A stretch of DNA of 64,000 bases from Massilia sp. W12 (lineage in GTDB: Bacteria; Pseudomonadota; Gammaproteobacteria; Burkholderiales; Burkholderiaceae_D): NCBI RefSeq assembly GCF_037300705.1, contig NZ_CP147776.1:4154001-4218000 (forward strand), written 5' to 3'. Made by a program: the position numbers and the translations under genes. This document shows positions 35,138 to 43,832 of the stretch, piece after piece. The notes under the pieces are model-generated. The model ran no database searches. It was given only the letters and a program-made list of their open reading frames with translations, and was not told where the DNA came from. The first letter of the stretch is position 1. Every line of letters begins with the position of its first letter.

Positions 35138-36025
35138 TCAGGATGCCGATTTGAATTGCAGCGCCCGCAGTGAAAAGCCTGTCACCATGGCGGTGCCGCT
35201 CAAGACCAGGAGCGCGCCGGCCAGGGTGTGCCAACCCACGCTTTCCTGCAAAAACAGTACGCCCCATAGCGTGGCGAAGACTGGAATTAAAAAGGTGCCG
35301 GTGAGAGTGGCGGCCGGGCCGATTTCCGCCACCAGACGGAAATACATCAGATACGCGATGCCGCTGCACAATATGCCCAGCATCAGCAGGGCCAGCCAAT
35401 TGCCGGCAGTGGGTGTGGCCGCCATCGGCGCGGCGCTCCACACCAGCGGCGCCAGCAGCAGGCTGCCGGCGGCCAGTGTGCCGAGCGCATTCGCATGCGG
35501 TTGCGGGGACGGGCCATGCGCGGTGTACACGCTGGCCAAGCCGAAACTCAGCGCCGCCAACAACCCCGCCGTCAAGGCCAGCCCGCCGCCCGCCGGCAGA
35601 CTGAGGGTTTCAACCCCGGCCAGCACCGCCACCCCGGCCAAGCCCAGCAGCAAGCCGGCCAGGACTTTCAGCGGCGGGCGCTGGCGCCGCCAGCATGCGC
35701 CGAGCAAAGCGGCCCACATCGGCGAAGTGGCGTTCAAGACAGAGAGTAAGGAGGCGGACAGCATTTGCACCGCATAGCCGGTCAGCAAGAAAGGCAGCAG
35801 GGCATTGATCAGACCGAGGATCAGGTAATGCCGCCAATAGCGCGCCAACTCCAGGCGCCGCCCCCACAGCACAGCCATCAGCCATAAAAACAATGCGCCC
35901 AACAGCAAACGCCCGAAAATCATGCGGCTTGGCCCGAATGGGCTGACGCTCAGACGCATGAATAAAAACGTGGCGCCGCTGATGGCGGCGAGCAAGACCA
36001 GGCGGGCGAAGCTGGAAGGAGTCAT
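35138..36025 (-). CDS. EamA/DMT family transporter (copy 1)
   Basis: Predicted inner-membrane drug/metabolite transporter of about 295 residues with ten transmembrane segments in two EamA repeats. The N-terminal repeat starts ARLVLLAAISGATFLFMR. The C-terminal repeat contains GTFLIPVFATLWGVLFLQES and GWHTLAGALLVLSGTAMVTG. Substrate is unknown. The ATG at 36025 is chosen; further upstream only a TTG is available. It is clearly paralogous to the EamA gene at 39691-40587. Confidence 0.85.
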   Translation of the reverse strand: MTPSSFARLVLLAAISGATFLFMRLSVSPFGPSRMIFGRLLLGALFLWLMAVLWGRRLELARYWRHYLILGLINALLPFLLTGYAVQMLSASLLSVLNATSPMWAALLGACWRRQRPPLKVLAGLLLGLAGVAVLAGVETLSLPAGGGLALTAGLLAALSFGLASVYTAHGPSPQPHANALGTLAAGSLLLAPLVWSAAPMAATPTAGNWLALLMLGILCSGIAYLMYFRLVAEIGPAATLTGTFLIPVFATLWGVLFLQESVGWHTLAGALLVLSGTAMVTGFSLRALQFKSAS

Positions 36026-36162
36026 GGCCAGGCTGCGGCGCAACTGGCGCCAAATTGAGATGCGGCAACAATACGGGAGGATGCGCGCGGCGGCAAATGT
36101 TTTTTACAGCAGCAAGCGTTCAGCCGAGGGTGGGCAGACCGGCCAATCAGAAGGCAAGGCGC

Positions 36163-37017
36163 TTAACCAATGAAGGAATCAAATTGCAAATCAAATTCCT
36201 GCAAGGCTTTTTGCGCGTTTTGCATTTTGCGGCGGAATTCCGGGCCGCGTTGCAGCGCCAGCCCGACGGCGAGAATGTCGATCACCATCAAATACGCCAG
36301 GCGCGCTGAAATCGGCGTGTAGGGGTCGGTGTTAAACACCAGGTCCACCGGCAGCAAGACGGTGGCGGTTTCAGCCAGCGGGGTGCCGGACGGGGCCAGC
36401 ACAATCACTGCCGCGCCGCCTTTTTTCGCCAGTTGCGCGCTGCGCACCAGCGCGGTGTTATTGCCGCGCTGCGAAATCGCCACCAGTGCGTCCCCTTCAC
36501 GGAGCAAGGCGGCGGCGATGGCGTGAATGGTGGGGTCGGAATACGCCACCGTGGGCACGCCGGAGCGGAAGAATTTATGCTGCGCGTCGGTGGCGATGAT
36601 GCCGGATGTGCCCTGGCCGTAAAACTCGATTTTGTTGGCGCGCGCCAAAATATCCAGCGCGCTTTGCACCGCTTCCGGCTGGATATTGTTGCGCATATCG
36701 AGCAGGGTGTTAATCGAGCGGCTGCAAATTTTATTGATCAAGTCGCCGGCCAGATCATCTTGCGCCGGCTGTTCGCTGGCCCCGGGCAGGGCTAGGGCCA
36801 GGCTTTGCGCCAGCTTGAGTTTGAACTCTTGCCAGCCGTCATAGCCCAGACTGCGGCAAAAGCGCACCACGGTCGGTTCGGAGACTTGCGCGGCGCGCGC
36901 CAAAGCGCTGATGTTTTCATTCACCGTCAATTGCGGATTGTCCAACACCGCCAACGCAACTTTGCGTTCGGATTTGGAAAAACTCTCCAATTGGGTGCGG
37001 ATCGAATCAAGCAACAT
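36163..37017 (-). CDS. hexR: RpiR-family regulator HexR
   Basis: Predicted transcription factor of 284 residues: an N-terminal RpiR helix-turn-helix (about residues 1-77, with SEPTVVRFCRSLGYDGWQEF) and a C-terminal SIS sugar-phosphate-binding domain (about 120-260, with GQGTSGIIATDAQHKF). HexR in Pseudomonas and Shewanella represses zwf and Entner-Doudoroff genes and is released by 2-keto-3-deoxy-6-phosphogluconate. Here it lies 14 bp downstream of zwf, and two HexR-type operators precede zwf, which supports the assignment and autoregulation. Confidence 0.88.
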   Translation of the reverse strand: MLLDSIRTQLESFSKSERKVALAVLDNPQLTVNENISALARAAQVSEPTVVRFCRSLGYDGWQEFKLKLAQSLALALPGASEQPAQDDLAGDLINKICSRSINTLLDMRNNIQPEAVQSALDILARANKIEFYGQGTSGIIATDAQHKFFRSGVPTVAYSDPTIHAIAAALLREGDALVAISQRGNNTALVRSAQLAKKGGAAVIVLAPSGTPLAETATVLLPVDLVFNTDPYTPISARLAYLMVIDILAVGLALQRGPEFRRKMQNAQKALQEFDLQFDSFIG

Positions 37018-37031
37018 GGTGTGTCCTGCAA

Positions 37032-38510
37032 TCAGTCTTCCGGCAAGGCTTCTTCACGCCATTGCAAACCATCGCGCCCGATCAGGGCGGAGGCGGCCGC
37101 CGGCCCCCAGGTGCCGGAGGCGTAAGGCAGCGGCGTGTTTTCTTCCTGCTCCCAGTAATTCAAAATCGGCTCCACCCATTCCCAGGCGGCTTCCAATTCG
37201 TCGCCGCGCATAAACAGGGTGAGCTGGCCGCGCAGCACGTCAAGCAAGAGCCGTTCATACGCTTCCATGCGCGGCATTTTAAAGCTCTCGCGGAAATCCA
37301 GCTCTAATTCGGCGGGTTTCAAGCGCATGCCCTCGCCCGGCGTTTTGGCCATCAAATTCATGCGCAAACCTTCATCCGGCTGCAAGCGGATCACCAGGCA
37401 ATTCGGCTGAAAGCTGTTGGTCGATTGCTGGAAAATGGAGTGCGGAATGGTTTTGAAGCGCACCACGATTTCCGCCAGCGAGTCGGCCATGCGTTTGCCG
37501 GTGCGTAAATAGAAGGGTACGCCGGCCCAGCGCCAGGAATCAATTTCCGCTTTCAGCGCGACAAAGGTTTCGGTGCGTGAATTTTTCGGCGCATCCGGTT
37601 CGTCCCGGTAGGCCGGCACGGCGACGCCGCGCACATGTCCCGCCCGGTATTGCCCGCGCACCACGTTTTGCGCCAGGGTGGCCGGGGTGAAGCGGCGCAG
37701 CGAGCGCAGCACTTGCAGCTTTTCATCGCGCACCGCATCCGGCGCGATGGAACTGGGCGGCTCCATGGCGACAATACACAGCAATTGCAGCAAATGATTT
37801 TGCAACATGTCGCGCAAGGCGCCGGCGGTGTCGTAATAGCCTAAGCGGTTGCCGACGCCGAGTTGCTCGGCAATCGTGATCTGCACATCGGAAATCCATT
37901 CGCGCCGCCACAGCGGTTCAAACAGGATATTGCCAAAGCGCAGGGCGAGCAGGTTTTGCACCGTTTCCTTACCCAGATAATGGTCGATCCGGTAGATTTG
38001 CGATTCTTCAAACACCTGCCCCACTTCAGCATTGATCTGGCGCGCGCTGGCCAAATCGCGGCCCAGCGGTTTTTCCAGCACCACGCGCGAGTTCGGCGTG
38101 GCCAGGCCATGTTGCGCCAGGTTGTGACAGATGCGGGAAAAGATATGCGGCGGGGTCGCCAGATAGTACACGCGGGTGATCGCGGCGTCGTGGCGCAAGG
38201 CGTCCACCAGCGGCTGGTAGCTGGCGGCATCGGTGGCGTTCAAGGAGACATACACCAGGCGCGCGCAGAATCTGTCCCATATTTCCTGATTAAATGCGCT
38301 GTGTTTGATGTGCGGGCGCGCATTGGCGTTGACGGCGGCGATGAATTCCTCATGGCTCCAATCATGCCGCGCAACGCAGATGATGCGCGCGCCGGCTGGC
38401 AAATCATTTGCAATTTCACGCGCGCACATTGCCGGCAAGAGTTTGCGCATCGCCAAGTCGCCGCTGCCGCCGAACAGAACCAGATCGAAGTCATTGAGTA
38501 CCATATGCAT
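37032..38510 (-). CDS. zwf: Glucose-6-phosphate 1-dehydrogenase
   Basis: Oxidises glucose 6-phosphate to 6-phosphogluconolactone with NADP+ or NAD+, feeding the pentose phosphate and Entner-Doudoroff pathways in the cytoplasm. It has 492 residues, full length. The nucleotide-binding loop is FGGSGDLAMRKLLPA near the N-terminus. The substrate-binding and catalytic segment is RIDHYLGKE. The motif FYLRTGKRM lies in the middle. The start is ATG at 38510 or 38504; the ribosome-binding site does not decide. zwf and hexR form one transcription unit downstream of tandem HexR sites. Confidence 0.95.
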   Translation of the reverse strand: MHMVLNDFDLVLFGGSGDLAMRKLLPAMCAREIANDLPAGARIICVARHDWSHEEFIAAVNANARPHIKHSAFNQEIWDRFCARLVYVSLNATDAASYQPLVDALRHDAAITRVYYLATPPHIFSRICHNLAQHGLATPNSRVVLEKPLGRDLASARQINAEVGQVFEESQIYRIDHYLGKETVQNLLALRFGNILFEPLWRREWISDVQITIAEQLGVGNRLGYYDTAGALRDMLQNHLLQLLCIVAMEPPSSIAPDAVRDEKLQVLRSLRRFTPATLAQNVVRGQYRAGHVRGVAVPAYRDEPDAPKNSRTETFVALKAEIDSWRWAGVPFYLRTGKRMADSLAEIVVRFKTIPHSIFQQSTNSFQPNCLVIRLQPDEGLRMNLMAKTPGEGMRLKPAELELDFRESFKMPRMEAYERLLLDVLRGQLTLFMRGDELEAAWEWVEPILNYWEQEENTPLPYASGTWGPAAASALIGRDGLQWREEALPED

Positions 38511-38556
38511 CCAGGAATTATGTGTTGGTCGGGATGCGCTGTTTGTCAGCGCTTTT

Positions 38557-38571
38557 CGTAAATTTACTACA
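38557..38571 (-). promoter_or_regulatory. HexR operator, promoter-distal copy 1 (nearer zwf)
   Basis: Minus strand reads TGTAGTAAATTTACG, matching the HexR consensus of the form TGTAGTAAAATTACA. It lies about 47 bp upstream of the zwf start. Confidence 0.75.
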
Positions 38572-38588
38572 CAAAATTCCTTTATACA

Positions 38589-38603
38589 AGCAAATTTACT
38601 ACA
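38589..38603 (-). promoter_or_regulatory. HexR operator copy 2
   Basis: Minus strand reads TGTAGTAAATTTGCT, sharing the left 12 bases with the first site. It is offset by exactly 32 bp, about three helical turns, so two HexR dimers could sit on the same DNA face. Confidence 0.7.
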
Positions 38604-38639
38604 TTTATTCCGGCAACAAGGGGCAAACCGGCCTTTCCA

Positions 38640-39578
38640 TCACTCTGCAAAACCGCATTTATCGGAGAGGGGCCAGCGCAAGCGCAGCGTGCTGACAAAG
38701 TGGTGCGGCTGATCCGTGAGCGGGTCGCGAAAGCGTAATTGCTGCGCCAGCAATTGCAGCGGTTTGCTGAAATCGTCGCTGTTTTCCGGCAGCACTTGCG
38801 GATACAGTGCGTCATGAAGCAGGGGCGCGCCGAGGGCCGCCATCTGCACCCGCAATTGATGGGTGCGCCCGGTGTGCGGCTGTAAGCGATACAACGCCCA
38901 GGGGCCATCCTGCGCCAGTACGCTGATGCGGGTCAAGGCATTCGCTTCGCCCGCCACTTCGCGCATGGTGAAAAAACGCTCGCCGGTTTCGATCCGGCTG
39001 GCGTATTCAAATGGCGTCGCGCGCCCGCTCAGCAGCGGGGCCACCGCCAGATAATCTTTTTCCACGGCCCGCCGGGCAAACAGGTTTTGATACGCGCCGC
39101 GCGTGGCAGGATTGCAGGAAAACGCCACCAGGCCTGCGGTTTCACGGTCGATTCTGTGCAATGGGGACAACTCCGCCAATCCGGTGCGGCGGCGCAAGCG
39201 CACTTGCAGGGTTTCACGCAAAAACCGTCCAACCGGGGCCACTGGCATGAAATGCGGCTTGTCGGCCACCAGCAAATGCGCGTCTTGATACAAAATGGTT
39301 TCTGTGAAGGGCAAAGGGGTTTCCGGGCCAGGATCGCGATAATAAAAAATCCGCATACCGGGCTGGTATGGCGTATCCGCTTGCAAAATCCGGCCATCTT
39401 GCGCCACCACTTCGCCAGCGGCAAAACGCGCCTGCCAGATTGCCGCATCGATTTTGTCAAAGCGAGCGCACAGAAAGTGCAGCAAATCCGGCCAGGCCCC
39501 TGGCGGCAGCCATAAAAAACTGGCCGCCACGCCATCGCGCAGCGGTAAGGGGGATGGCGGGTGATGTGCGACAGCCAT
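38640..39578 (-). CDS. RluA-family pseudouridine synthase
   Basis: Predicted RNA-modifying enzyme that isomerises uridine to pseudouridine in rRNA or tRNA, 312 residues. The catalytic motif HRIDRETAGLV contains the active Asp. Downstream segments RTHQLRVQMAALGAPLLHDALYP match the conserved RTHQIRVH and LYG motifs of the RluA/C/D family. The ATG at 39578 has AGGAA upstream. The N-terminal region (about 1-90) differs from the S4 type, resembling RluA-like enzymes that recognise bulged RNA. The target site cannot be told. It is divergently read relative to nothing nearby; zwf lies downstream on the same strand. Confidence 0.88.
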   Translation of the reverse strand: MAVAHHPPSPLPLRDGVAASFLWLPPGAWPDLLHFLCARFDKIDAAIWQARFAAGEVVAQDGRILQADTPYQPGMRIFYYRDPGPETPLPFTETILYQDAHLLVADKPHFMPVAPVGRFLRETLQVRLRRRTGLAELSPLHRIDRETAGLVAFSCNPATRGAYQNLFARRAVEKDYLAVAPLLSGRATPFEYASRIETGERFFTMREVAGEANALTRISVLAQDGPWALYRLQPHTGRTHQLRVQMAALGAPLLHDALYPQVLPENSDDFSKPLQLLAQQLRFRDPLTDQPHHFVSTLRLRWPLSDKCGFAE

Positions 39579-39690
39579 GCTGTTATTCCTGAGAAAAACG
39601 CCAGCATAGACGATTTGCACGGCGCCGGGGCGGCCTGGATTGCGCCGGCGCGCGGCTGACGCGCTTACCCCACTCTTGCCCTCTGCCGCA

Positions 39691-40587
39691 TCAAGGCTGC
39701 GCTTTCGGCGCGCCGCCGCAGACGCTGCGCCAGCTAAAGCCTGTCACCAGAGCTGTGCCGCTCAGTACGCACAGTGTCCCGGCCAGGGTATGCCAGCCGA
39801 TGTGTTCTTGCAAAAACAGGGCGCCCCATACAATGCCGAATACCGGAATCAAAAACGTCACCGTCAGCGCGGAAGCTGCGCCCAATTCCAACACCAGGCG
39901 GAAATACAGTAAATACGCCACCCCGCTGCACACCACACCCAGCGCCAGAACCGCCAGCCAGATTGCGGGGCCGGGTATGGCGGGCGGGCTGGGCGCCAGC
40001 AGGGCCAGCGGCGTCAACAGCAGCATCGCAGCCCACATGCTGCCATGCGCATGCGCAAACGGTTCTGCCGCCGGTGCGTTTTTGGTGTAGATGCTGGCCA
40101 GCCCATACGAAAATGCGGCCCCCAATCCAGCCGCCAGGGCCAGACCGCTCCCCGCCGGCAAGCGCAAACTTTCCACCCCAACCAGCAAACTCACGCCCAA
40201 TACGCCAAGCAATAATCCGCCCCAGGCTTTGGCCGCCGGCAAAGCGCGCAGCCAGACCGCGCCGATCAAGCTCGCCCATAGCGGCGCGCAGGCATTCAAG
40301 ACCGAGAGCAAGGAAGCCGACAGCGTTTGCGCGGCATACGCAAACAGCAGGAAAGGCAAGCCGGAATTCAACAAGCCCAATACAAGATAATGTTTCCATA
40401 AGCGCTTTGCCTGCAGCGCTTTGTGCAGATACAGGGCGACCGCCGATAAAAACAAGGCCGCCAAAGCCACCCTGGTGAAAATCAAGAGCGCAGGCCCGAA
40501 CGCCGGCACGCTGATGCGCATCAACATGAACGATGCGCCCCAAATGGCGGAGAGCAAGAGCAGGCGGGCGAGATTGGCGGCAGTCAT
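39691..40587 (-). CDS. EamA/DMT family transporter (copy 2)
   Basis: Predicted ten-segment inner-membrane transporter of 298 residues with two EamA repeats. ARLLLLSAIWGASFMLMRIS opens the first repeat, and VTFLIPVFGIVWGALFLQEH with GWHTLAGTLCVLSGTALVTG closes the second. Large parts match copy 1 at 35138-36025 closely, so the two are recent or well-conserved paralogues. Substrate is unknown. The ATG at 40587 begins at the same place in the domain as copy 1. Confidence 0.85.
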   Translation of the reverse strand: MTAANLARLLLLSAIWGASFMLMRISVPAFGPALLIFTRVALAALFLSAVALYLHKALQAKRLWKHYLVLGLLNSGLPFLLFAYAAQTLSASLLSVLNACAPLWASLIGAVWLRALPAAKAWGGLLLGVLGVSLLVGVESLRLPAGSGLALAAGLGAAFSYGLASIYTKNAPAAEPFAHAHGSMWAAMLLLTPLALLAPSPPAIPGPAIWLAVLALGVVCSGVAYLLYFRLVLELGAASALTVTFLIPVFGIVWGALFLQEHIGWHTLAGTLCVLSGTALVTGFSWRSVCGGAPKAQP

Positions 40588-40721
40588 GGCGGTGCGGTGG
40601 CGGTGAAAGGACAGACTGCTACGATACGGGATAGGCGGCAGGGGGGCAAATGGATTATCCATGCTGACAGCAGGCAGTGTGCATAAAATCTGGCCCGGCG
40701 CCGCCGAATCCACGCCAGAGA

Positions 40722-41087
40722 TTATGGCGTATAGTGGTAAGTCGCTTTCTTTGCATATTTCGCCAAACCCAGCAGCACAAATACGCCGCCGATTGTGGTG
40801 AAGTTGCAGCCCCCCTCTTTTGCGCAGGCTGGAAGATGTTCATTCACCCACTCCCTGGTCAATACGCCACTGCCGCTTAACTCAGCGAACGCCTGCCTGA
40901 ATTCTGATTCCGTTACGCCTTTCGCATAGGGCTGGCCCGGGTTTTTATGATTCGGAATCCAATACACCAGCGCTTTTTCCCCTCTGCGCTTGCCCCATGC
41001 TTTCACTTTGAAATCCGATTTTGCTTCAGGCTTGGGAATTACAACGCCAAGCGGTATGTCTTGGCGAATCCGTTCGACAATATCCAT
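40722..41087 (-). CDS. Hypothetical protein
   Basis: A 121-residue protein with a strong ribosome-binding site (GGAGGAGG) before the ATG at 41087. The N-terminal half is basic and polar (FKVKAWGKRRGEK, then YWIPNHKNPGQPYAKGV). The middle has a helical KGVTESEFRQAFAELSGSGVLTREW segment. Near the C-terminus is NFTTIGGVFVLLGLAKYAKK, which may be a hydrophobic helix. Two cysteines lie in LPACAKEGGC. I recognise no family. It stands alone between the EamA transporter and DUF1272 genes. Confidence 0.65.
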   Translation of the reverse strand: MDIVERIRQDIPLGVVIPKPEAKSDFKVKAWGKRRGEKALVYWIPNHKNPGQPYAKGVTESEFRQAFAELSGSGVLTREWVNEHLPACAKEGGCNFTTIGGVFVLLGLAKYAKKATYHYTP

Positions 41088-41195
41088 ATTGCCTCCTCCG
41101 ATTTGCGATAGATCCAATCACGTCGTTTTCTCCAGCAGCGGTATGCAAAACCCCTGTCTTTGCGCGGCCTTATTTGAATAAATCAAAGGCTGAAT

Positions 41196-41504
41196 TTAAC
41201 GCCGCTCCGGCGCCAGGCCCGCTTGCGCCGCCAGCAATTGCGCATGTTTTTGCAAATCCACAGGGCGATGTTTCACCGTGGCGCTGGCGGGATTGTTGTC
41301 CAGATAATTTCCATTCACCCAGTTTTTGGCGGGACGGATTGGCCGGGGGACAAAACCGCCGCCGCAATTCGGGCAGGTGTTGTGCAAGAGATTGTCCACG
41401 CAATCGGCGCAAAAGGTGCACTCATAAGTACAAATGCGCGCCTGCGTGCTGTCCGGCGGCAAGGCGGTATTGCAGTGTTCGCAAGTTGGTCTGAGTTCTA
41501 ACAT
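41196..41504 (-). CDS. DUF1272 domain-containing protein
   Basis: Small 102-residue protein with the DUF1272 signature: MLELRPTCEHCNTALPPDS at the start, then ARICTYECTFCADCVDN and CPNCGGGFVPRPIRP. The eight cysteines form probable zinc-binding ribbons. The family is widespread and of unknown function. The start at 41504 matches the family N-terminus exactly. The C-terminal 40 residues are not conserved in an obvious way. Confidence 0.88.
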   Translation of the reverse strand: MLELRPTCEHCNTALPPDSTQARICTYECTFCADCVDNLLHNTCPNCGGGFVPRPIRPAKNWVNGNYLDNNPASATVKHRPVDLQKHAQLLAAQAGLAPERR

Positions 41505-41617
41505 AGCGTCTGTCAATGTGAATCTGGCGCCTGTATGGCGCAATGCGCATGATTGTAATCCGCTGCTTGCAATCTCCGTGCTTTCTGGCAAATTTCCAGC
41601 GCCGGCGCGGCGGAGCT

Positions 41618-42409
41618 TCAGCCATCCAAGCCCTGATCATAAGCCGCGTGCAAAGCCAACACCAGCTTTTGCATATCCGCCGCATAAAAGCCGGCTGCAT
41701 TCATGGTGTTGATTTCCACGATTTTGATGCCTTCAGCAGTGTCGCACACATCCAGCACCAGGGTTTCGAGCGGCAACCATAGCGCAATCATTTGCCGCAC
41801 AAAGGCATGCAAACGCTGATCCGCAAGAGGCGCATACTGCACCACACTGCCGCGCTTATACATGGATTGGGTAATGATTTCCCCTTTGACTATCCAAAAA
41901 CGGAATTCGGCATAGACTTTTTTCGGTCTGGCCAATTGAATCAGCGATTGCAAATTCAAACCGGAGGGATCAAGCTCGCCGGCCTGGCGCAAAGTCTCAC
42001 GCCAAGTCTCGAATGCCTCGCGCGTCATCACCTGGCCGGCGAAACCCTTGCTGTCATCGACCGGGCGCAAAAACAGTTCATCGGCAAAAAAATCCGCCTC
42101 GCCTATCGCTTGCACCTGCGAATCGGCATTCAGCATATGTGCGCCCCAATGCGCGCGCTGTGTGTCGAATTCATATCCGGCCAGATCAAATACGCCGGGA
42201 TTCCAGCCAAAACGGCGCGCCACATGGCGCATCGAATAAGCGCCGAAGCAAATCACATTTTGATGCGTCACTTGCGGCGGCGGCAGCAATTCGCCGACAA
42301 AGGGAATCACTTTATGTTCGCTGAATGGCAAGTCAAACCGTTGCAAAGCATCACGCAAAGCCTGCCAGCCGGTTTCGTGAAATAAATTGTTTTGCAAAAT
42401 CCAATGCAT
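41618..42409 (-). CDS. ATP-grasp domain-containing protein
   Basis: Predicted 263-residue ATP-grasp protein. The N-terminal 80 residues (HWILQNNLFHETGWQALRDA, then VICFGAYSMRHVARRFGWNPG) form a pre-grasp domain. The nucleotide-binding part includes ELFLRPVDDSKGFAGQV and the metal-binding KIVEINTMNAAGFY near the C-terminus, as in DUF4343-type ATP-grasp proteins. Such enzymes usually join carboxylates to amines or thiols; the substrate here is unknown. It lies just downstream of ftsZ but beyond a strong terminator, so it is not part of the dcw transcript. Confidence 0.8.
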   Translation of the reverse strand: MHWILQNNLFHETGWQALRDALQRFDLPFSEHKVIPFVGELLPPPQVTHQNVICFGAYSMRHVARRFGWNPGVFDLAGYEFDTQRAHWGAHMLNADSQVQAIGEADFFADELFLRPVDDSKGFAGQVMTREAFETWRETLRQAGELDPSGLNLQSLIQLARPKKVYAEFRFWIVKGEIITQSMYKRGSVVQYAPLADQRLHAFVRQMIALWLPLETLVLDVCDTAEGIKIVEINTMNAAGFYAADMQKLVLALHAAYDQGLDG

Positions 42410-42442
42410 TTTTCAATTCCGCAATCCGCCATTTGTCATGGC

Positions 42443-42472
42443 AAAAAAAAACCGGCGCAGCTGCGCCGGTTT
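42443..42472 (-). terminator. Rho-independent terminator of the dcw cluster
   Basis: Read on the minus strand, AAACCGGCGCAG pairs perfectly with CTGCGCCGGTTT and is followed by a run of T. It lies about 20 bp after the ftsZ stop codon and ends the division operon. Confidence 0.92.
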
Positions 42473-42492
42473 CAGCAGAGCAAATCGCTTGC

Positions 42493-43707
42493 TCAGTCAG
42501 CCTGTTTGCGCAGGAAGGCCGGAATGTCGTAAGTTTCCATGCCGTTCTTTTCCAGCGCGCGCACCTGGTCGGATGCGGTTTCACGGCGCCATACTGCCGG
42601 CGCTTTCAAACCTTCCAGCGGAGCATTCGCGCCGCTGGCGCCGCCCATGCCCTGGTTCATGCCGCCCGAGATGCCGCCGGCCGCCATGGTGGCGCCATTG
42701 CCGGTGCGCAGCACCGGGGTTTGCACCAGCTGCACGTTTTTCTTTTGATTGCGGCCCAGGCCGGTGGCGACCACGGTGACGCGGATTTCTTCGCCCATCG
42801 CGTCGTCGTAAGCCACGCCCTGTGCGATTTGCGCGTCCGGCGCCGCGAAAGCGCGCACTGCCGCCATCACTTCCTTGATTTCCTTGCCCTTCAAACCACG
42901 GCTGGCGGTGACATTCACCAGCACGCCGCGTGCGCCGGACAGGTCGATGCCATCCAACAGCGGGGAGGAAATCGCCTGTTCCGCCGCCAGACGCGCACGG
43001 TCGATGCCGGCTGCCGTGGCGGTGCCCATCATCGCCTTGCCTTGCTCGCCCATGATGGTCTTGACGTCGTTGAAGTCAACGTTGATGTGTCCCGGGACAT
43101 TGATGATTTCGGCAATCCCGGCCACCGCGTTGTGCAACACGTCGTCGGCGTGTTCCAGCCATTCAATCATGCTGTCGTCTTCGTAGATCTCTTCCAGCTT
43201 TTCATTCAGGATCACGATCAGCGAATCAACATGCTTGGTCAATTCTTCCAGGCCGTTTTCGGCCACGTCCATGCACTTGCGGCCTTCGTAAGAAAACGGT
43301 TTGGACACCACGGCCACGGTCAGCGCGCCCATTTGCTTGGCGACTTCGGCCACGATCGGGGCTGCGCCGGTGCCGGTGCCGCCGCCCATGCCGGCGGCGA
43401 TGAACACCATATGCGCGCCGCGCAAGGCGTCTTCGATGCGCTGGCGCGAATCTTCAGCCAATTTACGGCCCACATCGGGTTGCATGCCGGCGCCCAAGCC
43501 GGTTTCGCCGATTTGAATGATGTTATGCGCAGTGGACGCCGCCAGCGCTTGCGCATCGGTATTGGCGGCGATGAATTCCACTCCGCTCATGCCTTTATTG
43601 ATCATGTGCTGCACTGCATTGCCGCCGGCGCCGCCGACGCCTACGACTTTAATCACAGTTCCCTGTGCCGCATTGTCAACCATTTCAAACTCCACCGTAC
43701 CCACCAT
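42493..43707 (-). CDS. ftsZ: Cell division protein FtsZ
   Basis: Tubulin-like GTPase that polymerises into the Z-ring and recruits the divisome at midcell. It has 404 residues from the ATG at 43707. The N-terminal GTPase domain has VVGVGGAGGNAVQHM and the tubulin signature GMGGGTGTGAAP. A T7-loop segment NVDFNDVKTIM follows. A Gly/Ala-rich linker (about residues 330-375) leads to the C-terminal peptide YDIPAFLRK, which binds FtsA and ZipA. GAGGAG lies 9 bp before the ATG; a GTG at 43695, giving MEFEMVDN, is an alternative like that of relatives. Last gene of the dcw cluster. Confidence 0.97.
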   Translation of the reverse strand: MVGTVEFEMVDNAAQGTVIKVVGVGGAGGNAVQHMINKGMSGVEFIAANTDAQALAASTAHNIIQIGETGLGAGMQPDVGRKLAEDSRQRIEDALRGAHMVFIAAGMGGGTGTGAAPIVAEVAKQMGALTVAVVSKPFSYEGRKCMDVAENGLEELTKHVDSLIVILNEKLEEIYEDDSMIEWLEHADDVLHNAVAGIAEIINVPGHINVDFNDVKTIMGEQGKAMMGTATAAGIDRARLAAEQAISSPLLDGIDLSGARGVLVNVTASRGLKGKEIKEVMAAVRAFAAPDAQIAQGVAYDDAMGEEIRVTVVATGLGRNQKKNVQLVQTPVLRTGNGATMAAGGISGGMNQGMGGASGANAPLEGLKAPAVWRRETASDQVRALEKNGMETYDIPAFLRKQAD

Positions 43708-43832
43708 GATGTTATGCTCCTCGAAGTGCGGCTTCCAGTCACGAGACGTCAATCTTGATTCACGTCTGGGGGCTGGAAACTGCGGTTATCCCAATTATAT
43801 GTTTAATCAATCCGAAAGCGCTTTTTTGCGCA

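Noticed and set aside
42325-43758. Long open frame antisense to ftsZ (477 codons)
   Set aside because: It is His/Ala/Gly-rich without domain motifs and mirrors the codon bias of ftsZ; a reading-frame shadow.
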